Assembly (NCBI GenBank): GCA_030615605.1
Contig: JAUWYY010000014.1
Coordinates: 1 to 58,751, forward strand
Length of the DNA: 58,751 nt
Source: a bacterium
Lineage (GTDB): Bacteria; Armatimonadota; Zipacnadia; Zipacnadales; Zipacnadaceae
Direction of reading: 5' to 3'
Position 1 is the stretch's first letter. Each line of letters starts with the position of its first letter. The translations under genes were made by a program, and so were the position numbers. Positions 35,294 through 47,459 of this stretch are shown in pieces. A model generated the notes under the pieces. It did no database searches. It saw nothing but the letters and a program-made list of their open reading frames with translations, and was not told the origin of the DNA.

Positions 35294-35323
35294 AGTATAG
35301 TCTATTTGTGGCCCAAAAGTCAA
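35294..35323 (-). promoter_or_regulatory. Sigma70-type promoter for the 34873/33937 unit
   Basis: On the minus strand, TTGACT (35318-35323) and TATACT (35294-35299) are separated by 18 nt, giving a start near 35287 and a ~76-nt leader before the ATG at 35211. Confidence 0.65.
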
Positions 35324-35360
35324 ATGAAAGGGGGTATTCGAGGGGAGCAACCTCGGCAGG

Positions 35361-35412
35361 GAGCTACTGCGGTGGCCTCGCCCCCCTGGCGCCATCGGCG
35401 CAGGAGGGCTTA
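35361..35412 (-). pseudogene. 5S rRNA fragment (3' half), degenerate
   Basis: Bases 35392-35412 match 38428-38448 of the intact 5S gene exactly over 21 bp, and 35378-35412 matches 38414-38448 at 31 of 35 positions. The adjoining GAGCTACT corresponds, with a small offset, to GACCTACT of the 5S 3' region. The orientation is the same as the real gene. It lies immediately beyond the end of the Snf2 gene, making it a direct repeat flanking the two-gene module. Confidence 0.75.
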
Positions 35413-35421
35413 GATCCTTTC

Positions 35422-37677
35422 CTATGGTGCACCCAGCGATATTTGCAGGTCCTGCATCAGTTCACATAGATGTTGGCCGTCTACCAGCCTGAGACGGCCT
35501 TGTTTCCGGGCAAACTCCTCGCAATCATGGGTGAAGCCTGCCGTAGCAACGAGAATAGCTTGCGAATACTTCGAGTCCGTCACTGCACCAAGAAAGCGTT
35601 GTGCGTCTGGGCGCCCAACCGGTGCTTTATGATTCTTGCACTGAATCGCAATACACTCCGGGTTTAGGGCGTCCTGCTTGTAGGCAATCACGTCTATACC
35701 TTGGTCTCTCGTGGCCGGAGTTACCCTAACCTCATATCCAGTCTGTCTGTAGATACGAGCAAGCAACTCTTCAAACTGATCGGGACTAAGGGCAAGTAGA
35801 TGCTCAACTGTGGGCTTCTTCTTTTCTCTTTCGCTCCGAGGAGGTGTAAGATCGAATAGTCCAAACAACTCCTTCTCGCTAAGCCCGGTACGGTCGGCCC
35901 CACGCACAGCAAGCGAGTCTATTACTTCAGCAAAAAGCTGCTGCTTATCCTCCAGAATCTGGTATATTTTCTCCTCAACTGTATTCTTTACCCATAGGGC
36001 ATATACAAATACCGGTTTAGTCTGTCCTATGCGATGCGTTCTATCTACTGCCTGCTTTTCAGTCGCCGGATTCCACCAATGGTCAAACAATATCACATAA
36101 TTTGCTGCCTGCAGATTCAGGCCGTGCCCCCCGCTTCCGTAGGTTAGGAGAAGAACGTTCTTCTCTGGATCACTTCCGAATTGTTCCACCACCGCCTCAC
36201 GTTTCGCCGAACTCATCTCACCGACGTACCTCAGTGTCCTCTCCTCGGGCAAATGGTGGCATATCTCGTCAACGCCAGATTCCAACCACTGAGAAAAGAT
36301 TAGCACTTTATCATTGTCGCTGGTCATCTGCTCCAAGTTTTTATGGAGCCATTGCAGTTTAGCATTTTTGCGCGTGCGCGGGTCTACGTTGCAGATTTGC
36401 TTTAATCTCGTCAAAAGTTCAAAGATGTGAGTAACAGTGACTTGTTCCCCCTTTTCTCTAAGGTCTACTACGCCGGTTTCGTACGCCTTCTCATAGGCGT
36501 CTTGTTGCTGGGATGTCAGTTCAAGCCAGTGTTCGGTATGCGTCAGAGCAGGGAGGTCCTTTAGCACCTCGCTCTTGCGTCGCCGCATAAAATAAGGGGC
36601 AATTCTATCTCTTACTTGGCTATTAGATAAATCCGTCGCGCCCGCAAACAATTCCGGATGCAAGAAATCAAACTCTGCTACAACATCGGCTGTCCTGCCT
36701 TCCAGCGGAGTGCCAGAGAGTCCCCACCCGATTTTCTTCGGAAGGGCCTTCGCGGCTTGCGATTGTTGGGTGCTGGGATTTTTGATATAGGAAATCTCGT
36801 CCAGAATTGTAACATCGAAACAGAAGCCAGAGTCATCTTGAGCGCGCCGTCTTAATAGCTCAATGTCCTGGCGCATCATTCCATAGGTAGTCAAATACAC
36901 ATGGGCGTCGGTACGACCTGCCCAGCCCCAGCGCCCGCGACGTGTGTACCGGTCACCGTCAACAGTGCTGACTCTCAGCAGAGATGCCCAGTTCTTGAAG
37001 TGCTCCTCCCATTGTCGCAGTACGCTTCGTGGGCAAACTACCAGGGCGCGCCTTATCCTCCCGGCTTGAAACAGGAACCGCAGGGCTATGATGGCCTGGA
37101 CGGTTTTACCCAAGCCCATATCATCACCGAGAAGAGCACCGGGCTGTGTCTTTGCGAGGAACTCTATGCCTGGTACTTGGAAGTCATATAGATCGTGTGG
37201 CAGATCAACGGTTTTCGGTAGGTTGAGGTCGAGCGGCGGTTGAAGGAGGTTCAGTATGGTATCCCACAGCAGGTCAGAGTTTGGCACTGCTGTCTTAGGT
37301 GTACTTCTTTCGGAATCAGCTCGCCTTCGTTGTGTTTTGCGAACAGTCGGCAACTGAGACTGCGCCGTCATGGGCCGTACAAAGTGCTTGCCTACAATAT
37401 TGCAGGACGGGCAGAAAGCATCGAATTCAACGTTGGCAATGAGTGGTTTGGCAAGGAGTTGCCATTCGGCGCTAGTAGGGAAAGGGAATGCAGCAAGGTC
37501 GCCCGTCAAAGGCGGTGGTTTCAGAGTTCGGACTTTGTACTGTGTTACTGGGAGGGGGCCAGCCAACTTAGCACGCCATACAAGTAAGAGATCCTCTGTT
37601 ATGACGCACGGGCCTAAGGGGTGTACATGCGGCAACCTGGTCCAAAATCGGAGGGCTGCATCTCGCACGCGCAACAT
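35422..37677 (-). CDS. Snf2-family helicase fused to Mrr-type restriction endonuclease
   Basis: 751 residues. A unique N-terminus with FCPSC (~88-92) precedes the Snf2 ATPase core: Q167 motif, Walker A GDDMGLGKT (~184-192), motif II reading LDEIS instead of DEAH/DEGH, WGLSGTPLEGR, and GLNLQAANYVILFDHWWNP plus VDRTHRIGQ. The C-terminal ~100 residues are a PD-(D/E)xK Mrr domain: RIYRQTGYEVRV, DQGIDVIAY (Asp) and IAIQCKNH (QxK). This helicase-nuclease architecture resembles Zorya ZorD, but no zorA/B lies nearby. ATG 37677 has GGGAG 10 nt upstream. GC content is visibly lower than in neighbours. A defence role is inferred. Confidence 0.88.
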   Translation of the reverse strand: MLRVRDAALRFWTRLPHVHPLGPCVITEDLLLVWRAKLAGPLPVTQYKVRTLKPPPLTGDLAAFPFPTSAEWQLLAKPLIANVEFDAFCPSCNIVGKHFVRPMTAQSQLPTVRKTQRRRADSERSTPKTAVPNSDLLWDTILNLLQPPLDLNLPKTVDLPHDLYDFQVPGIEFLAKTQPGALLGDDMGLGKTVQAIIALRFLFQAGRIRRALVVCPRSVLRQWEEHFKNWASLLRVSTVDGDRYTRRGRWGWAGRTDAHVYLTTYGMMRQDIELLRRRAQDDSGFCFDVTILDEISYIKNPSTQQSQAAKALPKKIGWGLSGTPLEGRTADVVAEFDFLHPELFAGATDLSNSQVRDRIAPYFMRRRKSEVLKDLPALTHTEHWLELTSQQQDAYEKAYETGVVDLREKGEQVTVTHIFELLTRLKQICNVDPRTRKNAKLQWLHKNLEQMTSDNDKVLIFSQWLESGVDEICHHLPEERTLRYVGEMSSAKREAVVEQFGSDPEKNVLLLTYGSGGHGLNLQAANYVILFDHWWNPATEKQAVDRTHRIGQTKPVFVYALWVKNTVEEKIYQILEDKQQLFAEVIDSLAVRGADRTGLSEKELFGLFDLTPPRSEREKKKPTVEHLLALSPDQFEELLARIYRQTGYEVRVTPATRDQGIDVIAYKQDALNPECIAIQCKNHKAPVGRPDAQRFLGAVTDSKYSQAILVATAGFTHDCEEFARKQGRLRLVDGQHLCELMQDLQISLGAP

Positions 37678-37682
37678 ATTGG

Positions 37683-38276
37683 CTATTCTCCCTTTTTGGA
37701 CTGTTGCTCGTGGAGCATATCGAGGGCCTTGGTAACACGATCAAAGGGTTCCACAAGGTCAAACGCTTCAAACAAGCGCGCAAATTTGCTGCGCAATAAT
37801 TGTCTTGCCTCGTCTTCCATTCCGCCAGCGAACTCTAGGACGACAGGCTCGAATCTGCCTGCAACCGGCCGTAAGACCTCCTCGGAACGACGTTCCTGGG
37901 GGTCTACATCGCTGTCCACGTCAACCTCCAACTCCTGGCCTGTTCGACGAATGTAGACCACGGGACGATCGTCGTTATGTAGAGGAAGAAACGCTTCGTG
38001 GTCCGCCACGATAACGTCTGGTTGCTCGCGTAGGCTGTCTATTAGAGGTTGACCGCATAGCTCCTCAGTAATAGTGGGGACCAGTGTGTCCCCGTAGATC
38101 AGCGCCTGGATTGGGTCAGGTCGCAAAGCACCGGTGGCACGAAGTTCCAGCGGCTTGCCCGTCTCATCCGTAACAAGCAGGCCAGCACGGTAGCTTCCAT
38201 CTTCCAAGTGTCGCACGGTCAGGAATCCTATCTTCACGCTTTGCTCGGCTTCGTCATTGTGATTGTCCACTGTCAT
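37683..38276 (-). CDS. Unknown 197-residue partner of the Snf2-Mrr protein
   Basis: Not assigned to a named family. Residues ~15-115 form a predicted alpha/beta region: KIGFLTVRHLEDGSYRAGLL, VTDETGKPLELRATGAL, IQALIYGDTLVPTITEELCG, PDVIVADHEAFLPL. An acidic, disordered segment (~120-140, VDVDSDVDPQERRSEE) precedes a C-terminal helical part (~150-195). It ends 5 nt before the Snf2 gene, so the two form one transcription unit. ATG 38276 has GAGGTGAAG upstream. It lies just downstream of 5S on the same strand and may receive read-through. Confidence 0.75.
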   Translation of the reverse strand: MTVDNHNDEAEQSVKIGFLTVRHLEDGSYRAGLLVTDETGKPLELRATGALRPDPIQALIYGDTLVPTITEELCGQPLIDSLREQPDVIVADHEAFLPLHNDDRPVVYIRRTGQELEVDVDSDVDPQERRSEEVLRPVAGRFEPVVLEFAGGMEDEARQLLRSKFARLFEAFDLVEPFDRVTKALDMLHEQQSKKGE

Positions 38277-38325
38277 TTGTCTTCACCTCGAGAACGCCTA
38301 AGGCTCGTGTTGCTGTAGGTCGCGG

Positions 38326-38370
38326 GTTCGGAAGAAGTAAGGGCCGAATGAAATTATACCATTCGGCCCC
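38326..38370 (-). terminator. rRNA operon terminator
   Basis: Perfect 10-bp stem GGGCCGAATG/CATTCGGCCC (38341-38350 with 38361-38370) around a 10-nt AT-rich loop. In minus-strand sense it is followed by TTACTTCTTCC, a modest U-rich tail. It lies 14 nt beyond the 5S 3' end. Confidence 0.7.
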
Positions 38371-38384
38371 TAGAAAAGCAAAAA

Positions 38385-38502
38385 ACCCGGCGACGACCTA
38401 CTCTCCCATGGGGTCGCCCCCATAGTACCATCGGCGCAGGAGGGCTTAACTGCCGTGTTCGGAATGGGAACGGGTGTGGCCCCTCCGCTATTGTCACCGG
38501 GA
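38385..38502 (-). rRNA. rrf: 5S ribosomal RNA
   Basis: About 118 nt. The minus strand reads TCCCGGTGACAATAGCGGAG to CGTCGCCGGGT, with the 5S landmarks CCGTTCCCATTCCGAACACG and CGCCGATGGTACT. The ends pair as helix I (TCCCGGTGAC with GTCGCCGGG). Third gene of the rRNA operon; about 200 nt after 23S. Confidence 0.95.
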
Positions 38503-38645
38503 AAAACTGAACGTATTCAGTTGTAGAAAGCTGGCGTGGCTGGTGCAAGACACGGGCTTGGTACCAAACTGCATAGCCCGGTGCAATTAATGCCCGGCCA
38601 CATAATATCAAGGGCCACTGGCCCCGCGGACCAATACGTGCGCCC

Positions 38646-38703
38646 TGACAACTGCATAGGAACGAAATTAAGCCGACAATGAGCCTAATAAGTGCAATAG
38701 TGT

Positions 38704-38711
<8 letters not shown>
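38646..38711 (-). other. 23S rRNA processing stalk, 3' arm
   Basis: Pairs with 41870-41942 flanking the other end of 23S. The outer segment 38646-38661 is an exact inverse complement of 41917-41932. Inner blocks include CAATGAGCC and GTGTGGTCAAGC. Such a stalk is the standard RNase III site excising pre-23S. Confidence 0.8.
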
Positions 38712-41869
<3,158 letters not shown>

Positions 41870-41877
<8 letters not shown>

Positions 41878-41942
41878 ACACAATATCCCTCGGCTCATTG
41901 TAAACGGCTTTACTTGTCCTATGCAGTTGTCAAGGTGCACTG
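41870..41942 (-). other. 23S rRNA processing stalk, 5' arm
   Basis: Inverse complement of 38646-38711; see that entry. It includes GCTTGACCACACAAT next to the 23S 5' end and TCCTATGCAGTTGTCA at 41917-41932. Confidence 0.8.
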
Positions 41943-42084
41943 GTTGCGGCAACTACTGATCAGCTATCAGAGAGTATACCCCGAATAGCTGATGACTAAT
42001 TACCGATAGCAGTCTGTCTGCCGCGGCTTGTGTGCCGACATCTATGGCGAAACCGGCCGTGGCTCAACGCAGTTGAGCGAAGGC

Positions 42085-42160
42085 TGGTGGAGACGACCGG
42101 GCTCGAACCGGTGACCTCCTCCGTGCAAGGGAGGCGCTCTCCCAACTGAGCTACGTCCCC
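42085..42160 (-). tRNA. tRNA-Ala (TGC)
   Basis: 76 nt with encoded CCA. Acceptor GGGGACG/CGTCTCC shows the diagnostic G3-U70 pair. Anticodon stem CCTCC/GGAGG with loop CTTGCAC, anticodon TGC. It lies in the 16S-23S spacer of the rRNA operon, after tRNA-Ile. Confidence 0.97.
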
Positions 42161-42172
42161 ATAATTGCTGAG

Positions 42173-42249
42173 TGGTGGGCAATCCTGGAGTCGAACCAGG
42201 GACCTCGCCCTTATCAGGGGCGCGCTCTAGCCAACTGAGCTAATTGCCC
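42173..42249 (-). tRNA. tRNA-Ile (GAT)
   Basis: 77 nt with encoded CCA. Acceptor GGGCAAT/ATTGCCC; anticodon loop CTGATAA (GAT); T arm GGTTCGACTCC region. First tRNA of the spacer, 12 nt from tRNA-Ala, the classical Ile-Ala order. Confidence 0.97.
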
Positions 42250-42323
42250 CCCAGTCCCTTGCACAATCCAGCCCCACTGTAGCTGTCGCGTATGTGCATT
42301 ACTGCTTTCAAGGTACGCGTATA

Positions 42324-42361
42324 ACACAACACAGAAAAACGAGGGGGATCAAGCCCCCTCG
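42324..42361 (-). terminator. Terminator-like hairpin in the 16S-tRNA-Ile spacer
   Basis: Perfect 8-bp GC-rich stem CGAGGGGG/CCCCCTCG (42354-42361 with 42340-42347), 6-nt loop, followed in minus-strand sense by GTTTTTCTGTGTTGTG. This is the layout of an intrinsic terminator but lies inside the rRNA transcript, so it must be bypassed by antitermination or serve as attenuator. Confidence 0.65.
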
Positions 42362-42460
42362 TGGTGGGCAGACTCCATCCTCTGACTGTGTCTTTACGGC
42401 TTCAATTGTTTGCCATCAACGAGTTTCGTTGTGTCAGTCCGCCTCACATGTTTTGCTGGC

Positions 42461-42481
42461 GATCCTCGAAAAACGAATAGC
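42461..42481 (-). other. 16S rRNA processing stalk, 3' arm
   Basis: Pairs with leader bases 44161-44181 at 19 of 21 positions (GATCCTCGAAAAACGAATAGC against its near complement), bracketing the 16S gene. Confidence 0.8.
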
Positions 42482-42541
42482 GCGCGTCTAGCCGGTCTTG
42501 GTCGACCTAGTCTCCCATCTTGCGATGGTAACCTACTCCTT

Positions 42542-44082
<1,541 letters not shown>

Positions 44083-44160
44083 AAAACTACATCTCCATTT
44101 CCGGGCCAATGACCCGGGACGGAGGATACTCCATATGCCAAGATCCAAGCTTGACTACAC

Positions 44161-44181
44161 GCTATTCGGTTTTCAAGGATC
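44161..44181 (-). other. 16S rRNA processing stalk, 5' arm
   Basis: Leader segment complementary to 42461-42481 (19 of 21 bp). It lies about 80 nt upstream of 16S, within the predicted transcript. Confidence 0.8.
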
Positions 44182-44210
44182 ACTTGTGTCCTTTGTATCG
44201 TCAAGATTGT

Positions 44211-44239
44211 ATTATAACTTAAAGACACTTCGCTGTCAA
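44211..44239 (-). promoter_or_regulatory. Consensus rRNA promoter
   Basis: In minus-strand sense TTGACA (44234-44239), 17-nt spacer, TATAAT (44211-44216): a perfect sigma70 promoter. Start near 44204, leader ~120 nt. The remaining upstream sequence to 44301 is AT-rich, as expected for UP-type enhancement. Confidence 0.9.
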
Positions 44240-44301
44240 GGGCTTCTTCAAGAATCTTGTGAGTTTTCGTTCTTGTAGCCTTCTGTCCATCATCCGCTCT
44301 G

Positions 44302-45315
44302 TCATCTAACCCAGGCTATCCGTGCCAGTGGTTCCCAGTCTACTCGGTGGCCGAAGGCCTCCGCGACAAAGCGCAAGGGGACCAACAGCTTGCGACTCCC
44401 GAAGCGTGGCGCTAGCGCCATCCTTAGTGGCTCGCCATCGAGGACCGCCTCATTCGAGCCGACAGACAGGACTAAGGTGTGAGTATCGGACGCAATCACC
44501 AGTTGTTGCCTGTCCGGATGCCACACGCTGTGAAAGCCGAGCAGCCGGACGAGGTCGTAGCTGCCTACGAGTAGCCTGCCGCTGACTCTCTTTATCTTAC
44601 CGGGGACGTAGCTGTTCCCTACGCTGACCGCTGGCCCAGGCCGAAGCTTAGCACGCTCTGCCGGCCTGCGAAAGGCCGTCGAAGCTGATAGTATCTCTAT
44701 GGTGAGGGGCTCTGTGGCCAACTTGAAACGGGAGGTGGCGAACTCCGGCTGCGCGCAAGTCCGCTGCGTATAGCGCTCATCTATTATCTCGCGCGTTATC
44801 ACGGAATCCCTATCGAATGTCATCAGGGAGGCTATGGGGATCAAGCCATACGTCCCCCTGGGCAAGGGCTGAAGGTATTCGATCGTGTCCTCCACGGTTT
44901 CGATGATTTCCTCGCCTGGTTTCAGCTCTACCACGGGCACGACGAAGACCGCGTGTCCGTCCACTAGCGCACTGTAGTCAGCGGGTGGGGGCGGTGGTTC
45001 GCCAACAGGTCCCGCGGGAGCAATCACGCGGTAGCCTCGTTCATCCTGGAGACGGGCGCACCATGCGATCGCCACGTAAGCGGTTTCCGTGCCGCCATTG
45101 CCTAGGCTAAAGGTCAGCGGAATATCCTGGTCGGGCTGAAACCGCAGGGAGTCGGGAGCGCTCACCGTCAGAGTTAAGCCGTCCTGGGTAGCCGGAGCGC
45201 CTTGCCATTCGTCGGGAGCGCCGGTAGTTCTGGCCTCTTGTGGGGAGACTTGCGCTACCACCAAGCCCACCCCAAGCATTAGCCCCACCAAGGTTATCTG
45301 CCATTTTACGTTCAT
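44302..45315 (-). CDS. Exported protein with copper-amine-oxidase-N (stalk) domain
   Basis: Signal peptide (~1-22, ends VVAQ). A beta-sandwich region (~45-215, intracellular-protease-inhibitor/Ig-like pattern LTLTVSAPDSLRFQPDQDIPLTFSLGNGG) is followed by a C-terminal Cu_amine_oxidN1-type domain (~235-337), ending KLLVPLRFVAEAFGHRVDWEPLARIAWVR-like in two blocks (VPLRFVAEAFG, VDWEPLARIAWV). Such domains occur in wall-associated proteins of Firmicutes and Armatimonadota and have no oxidase activity. It follows the metalloprotease gene by 16 nt and has GAGGAGGAAAG before the ATG. Confidence 0.8.
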   Translation of the reverse strand: MNVKWQITLVGLMLGVGLVVAQVSPQEARTTGAPDEWQGAPATQDGLTLTVSAPDSLRFQPDQDIPLTFSLGNGGTETAYVAIAWCARLQDERGYRVIAPAGPVGEPPPPPADYSALVDGHAVFVVPVVELKPGEEIIETVEDTIEYLQPLPRGTYGLIPIASLMTFDRDSVITREIIDERYTQRTCAQPEFATSRFKLATEPLTIEILSASTAFRRPAERAKLRPGPAVSVGNSYVPGKIKRVSGRLLVGSYDLVRLLGFHSVWHPDRQQLVIASDTHTLVLSVGSNEAVLDGEPLRMALAPRFGSRKLLVPLRFVAEAFGHRVDWEPLARIAWVR

Positions 45316-45331
45316 GCTCTTTCCTCCTCTG

Positions 45332-47169
45332 TTAGTTGTTGTGTATTAGTACCATCCCTCTGCAGTCATTGCAGAAGTGCCCGTCGCGCTTCCAGTTGTT
45401 CGAAAATCGATACATCACGCACGTGTCATCATCACAGTGGCTGTCGAATGGCCCATCGATGCCCACGGCGTGCCCCATCTCGTGGGTAATGGTGTGTCGC
45501 ACTGCCTGTGCCTTGGTATACTCGTCGTCCCCGGGTACAGGCACCTGATTATCCATGGGAAGTTCAACCTTCCCGTCATTATCTATGTCCATAGGACTGA
45601 GTTCTTGATTCCAATCCCACGTGGCACCGGATTTCACGGGATAGTCTCCATCGAAGTCATTATCCCCGTCATCGGTAGGGGCTGAGGTAGCCCCATCCTT
45701 CTCATTACCGTCAAGTACACCATTGTCATTGGTATCTTCAACTCGTTCTGGGTTCACGGGGTCGAGCACGCCGTTCGGGGCGCCTGCCCACTGTCCTACC
45801 GCAGTCCAAGTGTTCTCATCGGCGTGGGGGTTGTCGCTAAAGTAGTAATTGGTAGCTTTCTTGTTGACCTGTGGTGAACCATAGTTATTAGCGTCACCTA
45901 CGGTGCTCGATCCCTTGGTTGACCAACACCAGTTGCGAACTCCCGAACCAAACGGGGCTCCGCGCCGATATATATGGTCCCCGGTGTCAGATAGAGTGAC
46001 CACCAGGAGGTCAATGTACCGGTCCTGTGGCCCCACGAATTCGTGAACCTCAATCTGTGCCTCGGCGAAAGCATTGCCGTACGCGAACGCCGGGAAATCA
46101 CCGCCAAAACCACTACCTTGCACAAAGAGGTCTTTTCGGTTGGGATTAAGCCTCTCACTGGCTGAGATTTCCTGGTTGTCGTTTATGTCCACACCCCTAT
46201 ATTCCTCGTAGCGGGTCAGCCCGTCCCCGTTGTGTTGATTGTTGAGGCTAGTGTCAGCGTCATCATCCGCGCCGCCAGTATTGTAGGTCCACGCATCTGA
46301 GATTTGGTTGTCATCATCATCCCGCGGGATGCGCACAAACTCTGCCTCGCCACCAACTACATGCGCAGTCTTCGTACTCCCGCATGCCGTGGCCTCCGCC
46401 TTTATCTGCCCATAGGCCCCGTAATCATAGGAGTGCACTGTCACCGTACCGCTATTGATCTCCGTGTCACTAGTCGCCTCGCAGTTCTGCGTGCCACCCA
46501 CGGTAAACCCAGTTTGTTCGTCCTGCACGAACTGCAGGTCTTTGGATGTCTCCATTCCACGATTGATGCAATAGCCCAGTTCGCTCGAATGGTCATACAG
46601 AGTGAATTTTATGGTCCCGGTTACCCCAGTGGGTTTTATCCTGGCGGTGATGTCCGTCGTCCCGTCTTTGGTCGGTAGCCAACCGCTGCTGCACTTTTCA
46701 ATCTCCGCGTCCCAGACCGTCACATAGATAGTGTCCGTTTCGTCCTCGTCATCACGGTCGCCGCTCTCGCCCGGCGGGATGACCGCAGCGTCGGTGATCA
46801 TAACTTTTATCCAATCAGCGTTTACGGAAGCCGAAGGGGTATCCGGCGCGATCCAAGTGACATTGCGCCCCTCATTGTCTGGCCCCTCCTTTTCTTTCCA
46901 ACTCCCCCTTGAGGCTGACCAGGTATAGGTCAGGTCATCGGCATGGTAGGTCGTCTCTCCTGCAACTCGCTTGTCCGTATTGCTCTCCTGTGTGCATGAA
47001 CAGGCTACTTCGGTGCCACATATATCTTGGCACCGCAAGCAGGAGCAGTGATCTCCACATCGGTAATGGCTGTATGCGGATACCACACACAAGCGAGGAC
47101 TATTTGCGGTGCAGTCAGGAGAAGCAAAGATACGAACAGTGCTTTGCTGAATCCTGTGCTCTTTACCAT
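45332..47169 (-). CDS. Exported zinc-metalloprotease-like lipoprotein, frameshifted near the N-terminus
   Basis: From ATG 47169 (GGAGG 9 nt upstream) the frame encodes a signal peptide with a lipobox (LLLLTAPQIVLAC) and runs to DVEITAPACGAKIYV. It then meets a stop near 47005. Adding one G at 47016-47017 joins it in phase to GTEVACSCTQESNTDKRV and the long C-terminal frame. Downstream are Ig-like and Asp/Asn-rich repeats with dockerin/thrombospondin-like DTNDNGVLDGNEKDG and DIDNDGKVELP. Near the C-terminus is a zinc motif HEMGHAVGID (HExxH). Either a true one-base deletion or a sequencing error. Cotranscribed with the stalk-domain gene. Confidence 0.7.
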
Positions 47170-47250
47170 CACTATCCACCTCCGCTATCGGGGTGAGGCT
47201 ATCGAGGGCTGGCTACTAAATCACCAGCTATGTAGTCTACTCTTGTATTC

Positions 47251-47366
47251 ATAGACAACTACCACTTGCGAAAAGTTCCGTTTGCCAGAGCTATTCTTCT
47301 GTTGCTGCCTATAATAGTCGTTTGGAGTAGATTCTCATTCCCGGATTATAGACAACTAACACTTGC
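47251..47366. repeat. Direct repeat pair upstream of the exported-protein unit
   Basis: ATAGACAACTACCACTTGC (47251-47269) recurs as ATAGACAACTAACACTTGC (47348-47366), 18 of 19 identical and 97 bp apart. A minus-strand TATAAT (47345-47350) abuts the second copy but lacks a -35, so the repeats could be activator sites for the minus-strand unit or act on the plus-strand aminotransferase. Confidence 0.5.
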
Positions 47367-47459
47367 ATGGCTGGGCCGTGGCTGCTATCATAGTAGGGGC
47401 TTACTATCTGTTAACTGGCCCATTGTTCTGAGACCATAACCAGGGAGGATTACCAACTG

